Below are positions 41,106-54,572 of a DNA stretch of 64,000 nt, one piece after another. Source of the DNA: Suillus spraguei (lineage: Eukaryota > Basidiomycota > Agaricomycetes > Boletales > Suillaceae); contig JABCPU010000003.1 in assembly GCA_016800925.1 (NCBI GenBank), positions 372,001-436,000 of the forward strand. Direction: 5' to 3'. The notes under the pieces are model-generated. The model saw nothing but the letters and a program-made list of their open reading frames with translations. It was not told where the DNA came from and ran no database searches. The stretch's first letter is position 1, and the number at the start of each line of letters is the position of its first letter. The position numbers and the translations under genes are program-made.

Positions 41106-41969
41106 ATTTACGATGCTCCGTGCGCAAAAAAAAATGAGAAAATGAAGAAAGAATAAGTTGCAATACAAGGAAGTGGTCGGAAAGACACGGTTTGCTGTGC
41201 AGGGGAGCATTGAACGCCGCAGATAACGGCCGACGGTGTGCGGAATAAATTATGACAGAACAGGGAGCTTGCGGGGAGCCACTGTACCCGTCCCCAATTG
41301 TTTTCGGAATTACTCGGCGCTTAAATAACCGGTTCCACACACATCTCATTTCTTTGTGATCGTGCCGTATGTCTACTAGTATAAACGGAGATGTACAGTT
41401 AAATGAAGCCCATCCAGACAACCTGAAGGGAGGGTATCATGCAATGCTTCCGTTGACTCATCAGTTGCCTGCAAAAGTTTAGGAGCACGCGTTATACCTA
41501 TAACACGAGGGTTTTTATACAAAGTCATGAACGCAAGAGCAGAGTATGATTATAGTTGATGATGGGCTCCTCCAAGCAAGGACGGCGCCCCAACATACGA
41601 CACAAGGTCCACAATCGTACAATATTTGATAATGAGCGTCAAAGTGCTGAAAGAGGGAAGATCGACTTCAAGAGCGTCACGGTGGAGCAGGTGAGCTGGA
41701 AAGTGAGAAACACTTTGGGTTTGAGAAGAAGAAAAGGCACACGCGGCCGTACTACGCACAGCTTCTTGAAGAGGTAATATGCGATTGGACCCAGTCTCTT
41801 CCTGAACCTCCAGTACGGAACTGACCATTGGCATTACTATCATAGCATCAGCGGGGAACGAGTTGGACAAATAGCCATTAACTTCACAACAGTACACGAG
41901 GAGAACTGGTGTTCTCTCGAACTCATTAACATAACTGGGACACTTGCCAACCTCAGCGAATGAAAGGCC
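41106..41969. other. intergenic, no gene recognised
   Basis: Holds a minus-strand frame at 41550-41897 with no motif. Probably the upstream region of AFG1 and the left flank of the WD40 relic. Confidence 0.5.
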
Positions 41970-43888
41970 ATGGCTTCCAGCTTGACACGACCCGACATAG
42001 CATCCAAGAAGTCAATTCTGATACCGGTCATGTCCTTAGAGGGTTATGAATTCTCCACTCGCAGATATCCGGTGAATACATGCCATAACCTATGCATATC
42101 CTACTCTCCGGACGGCGAGCAAATGATCAGTGGATCTGAAGATCAGGTTGTTCGGCGGTGGGACCTTCAGTCGGGGAAGGAGATTGAGAGGGCGCGGGGT
42201 ATTTGTGAGCAGGGAGTACATGCGGTAGGTCGATGGTCGATGGGTTGTCACTGCTGATGGAGATGACAAGGAGTGTGGGGAGCTCAAAGTCTGGGAAGTT
42301 GAGACGGGGATCATCAGAACATTTGAAGGACACTCTCAGAGTATTATCTGCATTGATATCTCTGCGGATAGCACCCTGCTAGCAAGTTGGGCAACATATC
42401 CCATAATACCGATATGGTGCAAACTCCTATTCGAAATCCCAGCTAGCTATAATGTGGGTGTTGTTTGATTCTCTCAAGACTCGAAGAAGCTCGCAGTCAT
42501 ATCAAGTATAGCAAGGTATCTGGAGTTGAAATTCATAGATTGGACATCAGGCTAGTGCGGAAATCTCAGGCTACCGTGACTGGCGGGACAGTGATACATA
42601 CGCCAGCGTTCTGAACAACCAAAGACAAAACAACCGTGACCGCATTTAACTTCAAGCATGATGGTCACATGTTCGCGACCTGGCACCAGGGCTATGATGA
42701 GCCCAAGGCGATCTATGATTTCGATGCGTCAACACTGCGGACTGTCAAAGCTCCCTTCGAAGGGCATACCAGTATCATAGGGGTTCTATCACTTTCATTT
42801 GATGGTGAACTCCTCGCTAGCGCTTCTAGGGACCAGACCATCAAACTCTGGACCTTTGAGTTCCACAAGCTTCTCGTTTCGTTCGATGTTCATGCTCCTG
42901 ACTACCTCATCTTCTCACCGAACTCACACCAGCTGGCACACACCACCTGGGTGACACCGAGATATACATATGCAACGCTCCACCTCACATCCTTACCACT
43001 ATCCAGTCTACACACGAAGCGTAGTCTGATTTATGTATCCACGCATATGTATATATCTGTTTGTAGACTAACATTTTGTCACAGGCTACAAATCCACGAC
43101 TCCTCAATGTATGTCATCTCTACTTGTCTAGCTACACCATTCCATCGATTCATTATAGATCAACGCATTACGTCGTACTGTGCACCGTCACCCAATACAA
43201 ACACCTATCGTCCCTCACCCACAAAGAGATTTACCCGCCATATACCGAAAGGAACGTGTTTTTCTTCGTTACCTCCGCAAGGTGCTTCCTTCTCGCATGG
43301 TTCTTGTTCGCACTGATCGGCCTCGTGATCCTCTGGATGTATGTTTCTTCTTCTTGATCCAGTCACAATCGACTTCACACCCCCTTTACAGTTCCCTGCT
43401 ACTTTCCACTACCTCACAGCTTCTCTCCCTCTGCAGAATCCACAACTCGGGCGCATTCGGGCATGGATTCCCATGGGAACGTGAGTGCTGGCTGCCATGA
43501 TCTCATCTCAACTTACATTCTTCCAGGCTCGACTTATATCAATACCCAAAACAACGCAATCCTCTGCTACCGCTTCCACCACCTTTAAATCCCGACTACA
43601 TCACCTATCAACGCGGTGGCCCGCTCGTGCAGGTCATGCACTACCACCTATCGTCGATGTTTCTCTTTCTCTGGGTAAACTGGTACGCTCGATGCCTTTT
43701 TTCTCGCTAAATTTCAGGTATCGTTGATCGATTTATAGCGCTACGTCACAGCGGGTGCTCCCACATTGGACGACGATTTAATTCGCGACGAAGACTATGT
43801 TCCTCCTTCACTTCATCCAAATTCGCAACAACCTTCCACAGGAGTGAAGGTTGCCACTGGACAGCATAGAATTGGCAGGTGCTTCTAA
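41970..43888 (+). pseudogene. WD40-repeat gene, decayed
   Basis: Begins MASSLTRPDIASKKS and shows propeller repeats: ISYSPDGEQMISGSEDQ plus VVRRWDLQSG (42100), the SADSTLLAS type (42360), FDGELLASASRDQTIKLWTF (42800), and a last half repeat FSPNSHQLAHTT. A 3' tail has RTDRPRDPLDV (43300), RWPARAGHALPP (43615), then an intron and DDDLIRDEDYVPPSLHPNSQ before a stop at 43886-43888. I recall this tail from WD40 families of boletoid fungi. The frame is broken many times, including a TGA at 42477-42479 where Arg fits. Some breaks may be introns, but not all. Confidence 0.75.
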
Positions 43889-44902
43889 ACTTTTCTCATG
43901 TACGTTTTACTTTTGATCTTTAGCATTTGTCGAATATATTATACCATATTACTTGTCCCATAGTTGACTGACATGTAAACTAACTATGAAACTCGGGTCT
44001 TTTCTCAGATGCAAGTACAGCTGTATTTCTAGAATGGATATATGATGCTCTATCACATGATTTAGCTCTGCGTGAATGCCAAGGCCTTTGCATAGCTTTT
44101 AACAGAAGGCACTGCATTTTGGGACCAAACTGGCGCTTGTTAGTCTACAGGAAGTCCGGATCTTGGAGCTCCCACTCAGGACTGGCGTTGCTGAGATGGA
44201 ATCAAGAGGTATGTTTGACTGAGCAGTAGGGAATAAGGAAAAAGGTACACGCTGTGCAGTCACATTACGAGACGATGTGGCAGACGCGCATGTATCCCCA
44301 TCGATAAGGCAAGGACTCTTCTTCTTTGCTAGCCTCTTAGTGAGATAAAAATCCCATCCGAGAATTCCGCGCAGATGAACTAACGATAGACATTGGCAGG
44401 GAAAATGCTGAAGCGCTCAAACGAGTTAGACACAGTACTTGCCAGCCTCCCTCGCGAATAAGCCAGTGTGGGCCCCAGCTCGACACACAAATCGATTTTG
44501 ATACGGTTGCAACCTTGGAAAGTCACAGTTTTCCGGACGGCATCACCGATAAGACCGCTCGACGATGGGTCTTCCGAGCTGGCAAGGAGGGGGCGTAGGC
44601 GAGCCAGGGGGTGGTTATACACCATGAACAAGTCAAAAGTGAGTTACCATCCTTGTGCTCACCTGAAGGGGGAAGATTATGATTAGAATTGATTTTGTAT
44701 CGAGATGGATCTTTGCCCCCAGCAATTCCAAAGGTCTCGTTAGGTTTCACCACCTGTCTATGTTAAGGAGATTATAGTTGAGTTATGAAACATTTCAATA
44801 TGAATCCTCAGTAACAAAGTCCATTAGTCGGTATATATAAATACTCATTAGAGGAAATGTACATATATCTGATATTTATGGTATCATAGCAGTCCTTCCC
44901 CT
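43889..44902. other. intergenic with a minus-strand gene relic
   Basis: On the minus strand 44753 down to 44380 reads TFGIAGGKDPSRYKINSNHN, then in another frame NHPLARLRPLLASSEDPSS and GLIGDAVRKTVTFQGCN up to FERFSIFPANVYR. It looks like the 3' exons of a real gene that I cannot name. A similar fragment (KVNSKHNPPS) lies near 56800. Nothing is seen in 43900-44370. Confidence 0.4.
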
Positions 44903-45913
44903 CTATAATCCGAGTCCGCATGCCCAGATTTTCTCCCACTCTTGACAAGATACACAAAAGTGTACCCGGAAATCGGACACAACAAGCCGAACATCTTTCA
45001 AGGAAATAAGCCCCTCTCCAGTCTCCGCAGATGCTTTAATCTCCAGGGGCACACGGTGGCCCTTCATCAGGGAAGCGGGGAACGTCAACAGGTCCGTCTG
45101 TAAGTGCATTCCTGTGCTGAATGCACGTATATCGACCGGGAGTTCAATACGCGGAAAAACCAAAGAGACGGTTTCAAGCCTCTTAAATAAAGTCCATGGA
45201 GCGTGCCTCATCCATCGAGGGAGAACATAGTCTTGAGGTCCAATAACACTCGCAGCCCGACGAATGACATGTAAATTCGAGTCTATCTGTGTGTGGGGGA
45301 GCACGACGAGATGGGCAAGGGAAGCCAGGAATGCTAATCCTGAGGGATGCTCCTTGATATGCCATGGGGAAGTGCCCACCCCCGATAACGTCAAAGTTTT
45401 GGTGCTCCACGGAGGGGGCGAACATTCGCAGTTGATGTTCTTGTCCATGTGGGTCCATGCATGTTCAACGCAGCGTGTCAGGAGGTCCATGTTTGAAAAG
45501 TTGATCGCAAGCGAGGGTGCGCTGAGGAGTACCGGAGCCAAGAGGCCAAGGTCTAACTCAGGCACAGACATTGGAGTGCCTGCACGAAAATGTCCGACCC
45601 AAATGTTGTGTATATGACGTGTGTACGCAAGATGGAGATCAGAATTTGTCTGAGCGTACATTTCTTGCATGCGTAGAGCATGCACAAAAGCTGTCACGTT
45701 GCGAAAGCCCAGCAATACCGTGTGTAGCATTTCGGGCAATGCAACCCTCCTGAAAAATCGAGAGACCAGACAGAGCGCGCGAGCGGTCGAATATAGATTC
45801 TTCGACTCATATTGGTCAGGTTGGGCACAAGTACGTTCAGTTGCATATTTTAGGATGAGAAGAACGAGCTCGGTGGGAAGGTTTGCAAATGAAGCTCGGG
45901 GGATAGTCTCCAT
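44903..45913 (-). CDS. F-box-like protein, single exon
   Basis: 336 residues from METIPRASF; 23 upstream in-frame codons exist but do not look conserved. An N-terminal F-box-like helix pair, FANLPTELVLLILKYA and ARALCLVSRFFRRVALPEML (residues about 8-65), is followed by a leucine-rich region without clear repeats. In mushrooms such proteins form a large family thought to act as SCF ubiquitin ligase adaptors through SKP1. The partner and target are unknown. No intron, stop or membrane segment. It is divergent from the next gene, with 779 bp between the starts. Confidence 0.75.
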   Translation of the reverse strand: METIPRASFANLPTELVLLILKYATERTCAQPDQYESKNLYSTARALCLVSRFFRRVALPEMLHTVLLGFRNVTAFVHALRMQEMYAQTNSDLHLAYTRHIHNIWVGHFRAGTPMSVPELDLGLLAPVLLSAPSLAINFSNMDLLTRCVEHAWTHMDKNINCECSPPPWSTKTLTLSGVGTSPWHIKEHPSGLAFLASLAHLVVLPHTQIDSNLHVIRRAASVIGPQDYVLPRWMRHAPWTLFKRLETVSLVFPRIELPVDIRAFSTGMHLQTDLLTFPASLMKGHRVPLEIKASAETGEGLISLKDVRLVVSDFRVHFCVSCQEWEKIWACGLGL

Positions 45914-46692
45914 AGTAGGTGAGTGATATGAAAAATTGGCTCCAAGGACCCCTGATTTTAAGATCTGGTGTGAACAAAACAAGTTCCACAGCAGTGACCC
46001 ACCAAAGGTGCATCAAAGTATGAGTGAGACTACAAGCTATGACCCGATGGTCTACACCTCGAGAGTCAAGACCGGATACGTCTCCTTTGGAAACTCGCAA
46101 CCTTTCTTCCGATCGTCATTGCATATAAAATGCGGACACCTGTCGAATGCGCACTGCCTGCTGATTACATTCTTGCCAGTTTTGAGAGCTAGGAGTATTA
46201 TAGAAAGTTGAAAAGTGTCAACAATACGTGAATGGCACCGAACTTGAGCGGCAGCACAGGATGTGAACCCAAACATCTCGCTTGCTGGAATTTCGGTGAA
46301 CGAGGATAAAAGTACGGTCAGCTCGATATTTTTCCCCATAGGTCACAGAGACGTGACTTAGCCGCACGATGACGATGAATCTGAGCAGGTAAATTTGTCA
46401 ATGTAGAATATTCACAACATGTTGCTGAATTCTGTGTTGCGATTATTGGACAGGTCACAAACCAGGCGCACCGACGGGCCCAACTCGGGGAGTACTAAAG
46501 ACAAGCCTTCACGTCGAAGTTCACGCGTCACGAACGAAGTGGCGGTGCCAACACCCTCTTACTAAGCGGTATATACGCGGACAAAAGTCATTTTTCTGAT
46601 CAGATGCATACCTGAATGTCAAGGTCTTACCTATCTTAGTAGTAAACTGTGAGGAGAGAAGAATTCATGTTTGGTCTGAATCCCCTATCTTA
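45914..46692. other. divergent intergenic region
   Basis: Shared upstream region of the F-box-like and membrane-protein genes; no further gene or clear motif seen. Confidence 0.6.
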
Positions 46693-47531
46693 ATGTCTTC
46701 TTCCACGTCCATCACCCCCGAGTCCACACCTACAGGCATCAGCCCCAGCTCGTCGCCTAGCGTTGCGATTTCAGCATATTTCTTTGGTTTTCTCATAATA
46801 TTAGTCGTCCTTCTATTCGTCACTGTTGGGTGCTGCTTTAGCCGTTGGCGACCTGGCGTGCTTCTCGGTACACCCTGGGATACGAGGGATCAGCTAGATG
46901 GAAGGAGTGGTCGACGAAGGAAGTTGATACCTCCTGTCTTGTGGGATACTTGGCTTAGCCACCCTCCTGCATTGACTGAGGAAGTTTTGGATCAGTCTGA
47001 ATGGTCGAGTATTCAGGTATGCACTGTACCGATGTTCTGTTGTCTTTCGTGTTTGACGATCGTTCTCAACAGCCTGTATCCGCGTCTCTCATTCGTTCAT
47101 GCCACTCTCCGTCCGCACATCAATTTGCAGCGGCCGTATCCGAGTCAGAAATACCTGCAGATCCCTCTACTGTTGCACCGCTTTTTTCCGATGATTTCCA
47201 GTCTTCTTTGCCATTGCCTTTACCCCTACGAAGACGTTCTGCATTCCCTCTCGCACATCCTTCCAACTTCCATGTGTGGCTACAGCGACGTTCACGTGCT
47301 CGTCGTAGCTCAGCGGCATCCGAAAATCCCACAGAAGATGAGATCGAGAATCGCCCAAAAGCTGTGGAAGTTGCTGTGATGATCTCCATGCCTTCTGCCA
47401 CCTCCAGATGTTGGAACAACGGAGGGGACCCTTTGAGTCACTCTGCCGCCTCAGATGATGTGTTGCGGGAGTATCAGATCGGGGTCACGCAAGTTCCATG
47501 GATACCTGGTGAGGTACGTACTCGATGTTGA
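46693..47531 (+). CDS. single-pass membrane protein, unknown function
   Basis: A Ser/Thr/Pro-rich N-terminus (MSSSTSITPESTPTG), one hydrophobic segment AYFFGFLIILVVLLFVTVGC (residues about 28-47), then a basic cytosolic-looking part. Exon 1 is 46693-47016, the intron 47017-47072, and exon 2 starts PVSASLIRSC in phase. Exon 2 can end at the stop 47529-47531, or splice at GGTGAG|GTACGT near 47515 into an exon from about 47562 to a stop near 47697. No enzymatic domain is recognised. The single TM with an unglycosylated-looking tail suggests an endomembrane or plasma-membrane protein. Confidence 0.62.
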
Positions 47532-48268
47532 CATGGTCTTATCATTCTTTTCTGCTACCAGTCCCCAATGCGTGGACGTAGCCACTCGCGCTGTTGCCTG
47601 TCTATCTTAGCATTTCTACTAGTTAACGTGTTTCATGAGATAGACATCCATCATGCATCTACATATGAACCCTCTCCCATATACCACTGTTTGTAGAAAT
47701 GGCTACGGACAGATCATTGAGACGAAGTGTATTCATCGACTAGTAGAACATGCCGCATCTAATGACCGCAGGCATGCTGGGATGGTTTAGCATGCGGCAA
47801 GCCGAATTGAATTCGCTTGCCCATCACAACTACACTTCTGCGCATAAAGATTTTGTTCGTCGTCGGTCATGGCATTGGAACAGCTACGTAGACTCGCCAA
47901 TCCGTAGAGGGGGGATTTTGACAGGGTACTCGGCTTACACGGCTGTATAAACCAGGCTAATCCTGATGGCTAAGCGGATGCTGACACTTCGTCACGACTA
48001 GTAGGTCACTTGGATACGTGTACTTCGCAGCAGAAGACCGTTTCAACGTTTATCCAACCCGTCATTCTCAGTTGGCCAAACTCATCAAAACACTACATCA
48101 ACCCATAACAGATCAATGGCATCATCGAGCCATCATTACCTGCTGCTATGCAAACCGCTTGCTTAGATCATCCTGATGCCAGTCTGAGCTTCATTTCTCA
48201 TTGCCGTCTTGATGGCGTAATCAATTAGGGAAAATTGCAGCATATATTTCACATAATGGTATTTAGGA
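47532..48268. other. intergenic, no gene recognised
   Basis: A 66-codon plus-strand frame at 47750-47950 has no motif. The 3' flank of the membrane-protein gene may extend to about 47.7 kb. Confidence 0.5.
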
Positions 48269-50137
48269 TCAGTCTTGCGCGATTCTAAACTCTACGGCCG
48301 TCGTCCCTGCGAGGTCATAAGCTTTGGTGGCTACTAGACCAGCGCCGGCCCTGTGAATCGCAAATCGCAACAAGTCAATCATTGCCAAGTATTCAGATAT
48401 GGAATGAACTTGCCCGATGGTCTTTAACTCATTCAAAGTTCGCTCTTTGCCATTAAACACGAGCCACATAGTCATGTCTTGTTGATACTGTTTGTTACTG
48501 CCTGCCCCAAAGTTCAACAACAAAGGTTCTGGCGCCTTATGCCGATGAATCAGAAATACCCTGTCAGCCTAACCTCAAAAACTCACCTTGTTGATCTCGA
48601 TGGCTCCTAGATCAGGCTCTTCGATTGGGTGGAAGAGCATACAATCATCTAGTAAAAAATGTTGATTCTAGAACAAACACCAGCTTAAACCACGGCTGAC
48701 TCACGGACTAACACTCGACTGTTTGGTCCCATTACTTTGCGGATATTACGGAGGATCGTCGTTGACTCAGAGTCGGGCCAATCGTGAAGAATGTGCCTCA
48801 ACTATATCACATTAACAAGCTGAATGGGAAAAAAATTAGCCACTCACGTAGTAAACATCCTTTCCAGCGACAGGTGACTGCTCGAGGAAATTGAATGACA
48901 CAAACTCCACGCGCCCATCGCGCAGTGCCTCAGGAGCATCCTTCTCCCATGCCTAATCAATGATCAATGACTTATCCACTAGAATAGTTATATAGACCTG
49001 GTGTCTGAACTCACAGTTTGAGCCTGCTCTTCGAACCCTGGGAGATCCTGATTGGTTATTCTGAGGTGAGGGAACATGTTCGCCAGAAGAATGGAATTTG
49101 CTCCAACTCCAGATCCAACATCCGCCATAGATGATACAGTGTCCCAGGGGTAATCTTACAAGATGTTTTACAGTCATTCTGACGACTAAGGTGACAGCTT
49201 ACGATGCAGCAGCGAAGAAGTGCCCATGATCTCAGTAATACCCGCCATGCCTCTTTGGAATATCTGTGGACAAGATTATGTGAGTCGTCACTTATAGGTG
49301 GATGACCTTGCACGGTACCTGGCGTGTTTCACTCTATAAAATATGGTAAGGTAGAAAAAGGCGGTGTGATGGCAAAAACTCACGTCCATATCCCAGTAGT
49401 CGCGGTCTATACCTTCCTTTCTGAGAGAAAATAGTCGTGGTGATTTTTCGACCTCGTATGATCTTGCATATTCTTGGTCGATCATAGTGTCATAGAGATT
49501 TGCAGCGTATTTCGGGAAGTTTGAATGGACTCGTACCATACACCCAGGATTGCTCGTCGACTTTAGTATGAGCGAGAGCCGGGTGTTTGCAAAGACCCCT
49601 TGTTCAACTGTGTAACAACGGTTTCAAAGATAATTCCAAACTGGCAGTGGCATGACACATATTACCTTCCTTGAAGCAACCTTTGAGAGCTAAAACTCGT
49701 AATACCCGTAAAGTTTTTGTCTTGTCGAGGTTGACTTTATCGGCCAACACATCCACACTAAGACCTTCCGGGTATTGGTCCAGAATATCCGCAATGCGCG
49801 CTTTGACGGCGACGTCTGCACATGCCCAAGAGTAATTAACAACAGTCTAAGGAAATGAGCTCTAAAGCAGAAATCAGCTATGATCGGCACTTACTTCATA
49901 TATCGTGTGTTGTGGGGGAGATAATGTGGCAGTCAATTGATTGCATGCACCTTCGAGCAGCCTGATTGCCTTTCTAAGAGCAAGTGTGTCTGTCAACACA
50001 TCGAGGGGGTGAAGGGTAGTCGAGTCAACGCTAGGGACCCCATGTCCAGTTTTCTTGTACTCCTCCATTGCTTCGCGTGCAGAGGAGTTGATGATGTCCA
50101 AGAGGACTTCAACCTTGAGCTCATTGACATCCTTCAT
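48269..50137 (-). CDS. SAM-dependent O-methyltransferase, COMT type
   Basis: Transfers a methyl group from S-adenosylmethionine to a hydroxyl of a small molecule. The probable start is MKDVNELKVEVLLDI at 50137 (another Met lies 13 codons upstream). An N-terminal dimerisation and winged-helix part is seen in LDQYPEGLSVDVLADKVNLD and LRVLRVLALKGCF. The SAM-binding glycine loop is MADVGSGVGANSILLANMF (49120-49070). Then come NQDLPGFEEQA, VYYLRHILHDWPD (48845-48770) with the His typical of the catalytic base, and a C-terminus ending TTAVEFRIAQD. About nine exons with introns of roughly 50 bp. The substrate is unknown; no secondary-metabolite genes lie beside it. Confidence 0.88.
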
Positions 50138-53100
50138 CTTGCGAGTTTGCGTGATTCCCCACTTCCAGTCGTCCACATTTTATATTCCTCGACTAAATAT
50201 AACATCCAGACAGTGGAGATACGAGAGACAGTACCTGGGGAACATTTGGTCTAGTTTGACAACTCACAAGATCTCACTACGTCCGGCGCTGGGTGGTCCT
50301 GATTTCTCGTGTAACGTCATAGGATCCGGCAGACCTGGGTAATGGTGCAATGTTTGCCCGTGATCCTTTGAACAGGGGCCCCTGTTTCATTCCTATCGAA
50401 GTCGCAATCAACCACTTTGGTTCTAGTGAAGTGATGCATCATGGAAAAAAAAGCCGACCGGATGCAAATAGATACAGAATCAAAGATAGAAGTATCAGCC
50501 AACTTATCCCAGTCTGGATAAGTACTCGCTTACATAGGTCATCCGTTCACAACGCGTCTGTGTTGTGAGGTTCTCCACGAAATCAATTAGCTAGTAATTG
50601 CAAAAAAAACCACTAACTCATAGCCAATCGCTTCAGGGAAGCTAGAGCCATGAAGTTGTGCATCTTCAGGTTTCATACAGGGTCGATGAGTCACCTGCTG
50701 TTCGTTCAGCAGAGCACAGGATTTCAAGCATACAGAGCGTTTTACATGACTCAGTACTGTAGATCACCGTGACATTCGGATACGTGTACAGCGGAGGCAC
50801 CTTTTGCACCTGCCTCTTCGTACATGATGTTATGTTGATACATTCTTCAAAAAAAAACACTCACATCATCCAGTCTACTTATCAGCTCCGATGGTTAGCA
50901 AAAGCAGTTTCAGGTGAGGTTTCCGGAGCTCCCGGGCTTTCCCAGGACGCTTTCGAGTTGTAACCTCTCGTGATCCGATACCAGTAGTAGACTATTTGAC
51001 TTGCTTCTTTTACATAATACAGCAGGCAACCCCGGCTCGCATGCTTTTCTCCTTTTGCCCTCCCACGCTCAACTTGTGACTTCTCCTCATCCGGTGCCAC
51101 CGCCTAGGTTATTTGACTTGCTTATTTTAATCCAGCAAGCACAATCAAAAAACTGCGGCTCGTGCGCGTGGCTCTCCCACACCATACCCTCGGTTGCTAC
51201 CTCCATGAGTAAACCGGCTGGTGAGTTCTTGGTATTGTAGCCATGGCTATTGTAATCAAGCATAATCTTGTTATCGCAGTGTAACACTATAGTCTGATAC
51301 ACGAATATATTTTCTTCATGGCGGAATAAATATGAATTAACATATCAAAATCATTAGGAGTACAATTGAAGTCTGTCTGTCACGAGCTGTAACTGAGGGA
51401 TTGAACAAGTAATAGCTAGTAGTGGCACACTTTTCTCGACCTTGGTGCACATCCTCATGTGTCGAGTCCTTGAGATTGTAAGGATATCGCTACCGGAATT
51501 GCACGACTTTCAGTGAAAGCATTTTGATGGGAAGTATGCATATGTTGGTCGATAGTCCGAATTGTTCTCGATATATATGTTAGTATGAAACATAACTAGA
51601 CATACCTATAATTCGTGTCATTCTTAATGCATTTATGTCAAGACTCAAATAATGACGTTGGTATCACGGCTGTGTTCATCAGGAAAACCGCACCAGTTAG
51701 ATGGAATACCGCCAGGCTACAAGCAGGTGAAATATTGATAATTCGGCATAATCATGAACATTAGGTACTTAGACCGATTCTTCTTCTTATTGGTGAGCAA
51801 TCACTATACTGGGACTTACAAGTGAAGTATACATATGATGGATCATTATCTCAGTCAGCCTAGCAAACCTTGGTTGGACAGGAAATAAGTGTCCTATTGT
51901 AGGGAGCGCCACTCCACTGACGATGGAATCGCTTTGATGAGTCCGATTACTCGCTTAGTTAGATATAATTGAAAGTATGGTCTTACTTGCCGTATCTTTA
52001 GTGAATTAACTCCCACTCATAATTGCTCATGATCCACCGACCCCCGTCGAACCCACGGCCATAATCAGCCTTGCATTATAATAAGACTGGACAAAATTAG
52101 AGACCAAGTACAATCGTGAGTGTCTTGGCAAGATAAAAGACAAGAAACGGAACTCACCGTCAGTCGTTGTGGGACGGAGGGAGAGGAATACTAGGCAAGT
52201 TATACGTGGTTTGTATTCCAGGCTAGTATAGTTCAACTCCTCAGCGTATGCTACCATCGCGTCGAACGCCTGCATCAGTGAACTGATGAACTGATTAAGA
52301 TACCTATACATTAATAAAAATTGCAACAAACTTTGTAAATACGGAGGTGGTAGTTTTGATCTGGAACGATGATTTAGGACGACAACCCCATGCACCTTGT
52401 CACAATTTTGTTATCAAGTGGAATGTCATTCTAGGTACTACACTGACCGCCGGTCCCAAAGGACACGGAAAAGTCTCAAATAACATCCTCACACAAAACA
52501 TAAATCAGGTGAAACCCCGGGTATTGATAAGAGTGTGCTGCTACTTGCATGAACATGATCGCATTTCGTTATATTAAATTTCTCACGGTTTACTTCAGCA
52601 ATTGCATCACATGGCTAAAATCAAATCACTCACTGATGGGCATCGGGTGTAGTCAGTACTTAGTCATATCTCTCATGAGACACTCGCAAGGTGGGGTGGG
52701 AGGAGAGTGGCGCATAACTGTATCTTGTATTTAGTACAATTGTAGTGCTTTACTTATTTCGGAACTTAAGCACAGTACTTATTATAAATTAACATGTATG
52801 ATAATGTATTTCATCGCGATAGTGCAGTGTAAGCCACATATCCTGGACTTCAAGTAGTCAGCTGTACTAGATGTATCGCAAAATGGACTCGTCACATAGT
52901 CACGTGATTCAGATCTGATCGGGGTAAAGTCACAAGTTGGCTACTACATCCAACTTGCCTGCATGCAATCCATCCCTCCAAAACCTGCTTCAGCTTCACT
53001 GACATCACTGAATAATGTAGACGCATTCCCTATAATATTGAACACTAAAATAACATTGCAAGTGAGACGTCCAAGATCAATGAAGTTCGTGTTTTCATTT

Positions 53101-53140
53101 GTTCGTTGGGCCTAATAGTATATTGAACGAGAGCATCTAG
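50138..53140. other. long intergenic region, no gene recognised
   Basis: Three kb with only short chance frames; the largest is a minus-strand 122-codon frame at 52027-52395 without motif. Around 50990-51240 two degenerate copies of ATTTGACTTGCTTNTTTTA followed by CAGCA occur about 120 bp apart, perhaps a relic of a transposon end. AT-rich, no clear boundaries. Confidence 0.5.
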
Positions 53141-54572
53141 AGGCAAGAAACGAGCGAGAGATTCGTCCCCGAGCTCTTCTTCACTCTCATCGACGCACTC
53201 GGAAGCTCCTGTCATTGCCCCTCCAGTGAAAAAACGTGCGTACGTGACTTTCTTCAATTTGTGATCTTACCTGAATGAGGATACACATAGCTAAGAGAGC
53301 AGAGACAAGGCAATGCCCGGCATGTGCAGAATTGATCCCTGTGCGCCTGCTTGCTGCTCATGCCGTTCTTGAAATGCAAAGGGTGGAAGACATCATTCGG
53401 CATATTGGTGAGGCGGAGGTCTTGGCAGAAGTTGATGACTTAGAGGAAGGGTGCGTCTAACTATCTGTTACTTCATTGCACTACCAATTGACATCATCCA
53501 TTTCAGCCCGAGCAACCGCGCCAGACGCTCTGCACTAAAAGCTCGCAAATCTCTCACCACCTCTATCCAATCCTCCACATCTCCTTCTGCTATTGGCAAG
53601 ACTATTCAAATCATTACGCGTCGACGAAAAGCACGACATCTACGTCTCAAAGAGCTTGCTAAGGAGCATGAAACAGAGTCCTGGATTATGGAAGTTGAGG
53701 GAGGGACGACATGTCCTGTGTGTGCACAGGTAGTCAGGGGCGATCGAGATGTCGTCGAGGCACATGTGGATGCATGTCTAGCACATGAAAGCACTAGGTT
53801 GGAACGGGAGCGGTTACAGGATGAAGATCTTGATATAGGTGGTGGCGGGGGTAGCGTTAGAACAAGGGTCATTACAAGTGCAAGTCTACGAGGTCAGTAC
53901 GGAGGCCAAAATATGACGTAGATTATTGCTGACTCTATAAACAGGCACTGGTATCCATGTTCGAACAAATTCACTGGACGTCGAAGATGAAGTGGACATA
54001 GATGGCGAGGATGTGTTCGGAGAAGCACAGTTTGGCGAGGCTGATGTCCTCGCTTTGCCCTCAAGTGACCGAGATTTGCACCCTGAGAATGAGGATATCG
54101 ACGTCGACATAGATGGCCATACAGGAACTACCCAAGAACGGCAGACGCTCAGACACCTGGTAGTTGATGGCAAGGTCTTAACGAAGCAGGCAGATAGTGT
54201 AGAGAGTGAAGTTGTCCAACCGATTGAGACGGACCAGCTGGACCTCGACATTTTCACTGCGCGCTCGCGAAATGACCCCAGCTCACTTATTCTCGCTCTG
54301 GAAAACAAGCTGAAGACTCTGGTAAGTGCAAACCATGATTACATGATATACCCCCAACTAATACTGAATCATAGGAATCTAATGCTGGCTCAACATCTGC
54401 ACCTAACTTGTGCCGTATCTGTCTTTCACAGTATGCCGAGCCAACGGTGTCAACAGGATGCTGGCACACATGTTGTCGTGAATGTTGGCTTCGCTGTCTG
54501 GGGGCAACCAAGCTCTGCCCCATGTGCCAGCGGATTACCAGCGCCGCAGAGCTGAGAAGAGTGTATATGTGA
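53141..54572 (+). CDS. RNF220-like RING E3 ubiquitin ligase (start exon uncertain)
   Basis: Exons: up to 53235, 53291-53450, 53507-53892, 53945-54321 and 54375-54572, with introns of 52-56 bp and matching phases. Read in order: a Ser-rich stretch with APPVKKR, a zinc-binding motif RQCPACAELIPVRLLAAH, the RNF220 middle region SALKARKSLTTSIQS, a second zinc motif TTCPVCAQVVRGDRDVVEAH, an acidic central part, and a C-terminal RING CRICLSQYAEPTVSTGCWHT to CPMCQRI of C3HC4 type, ending LRRVYM. The RING recruits an E2 enzyme, so a ubiquitin ligase is inferred from the family. No ATG is found in frame in the first exon seen (open from 53127), so a further 5' exon must exist. Confidence 0.82.

Noticed and set aside
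50880..51300. A possible KDZ subterminal fragment (AATCCAGCA-like motifs)
   Set aside because: Similarity to the KDZ end is limited to about ten bases and no end or TSD could be placed.
52027..52395. 122-codon minus-strand frame as a gene
   Set aside because: No recognised domain and a stop-to-stop frame in AT-rich DNA; not distinguishable from chance.
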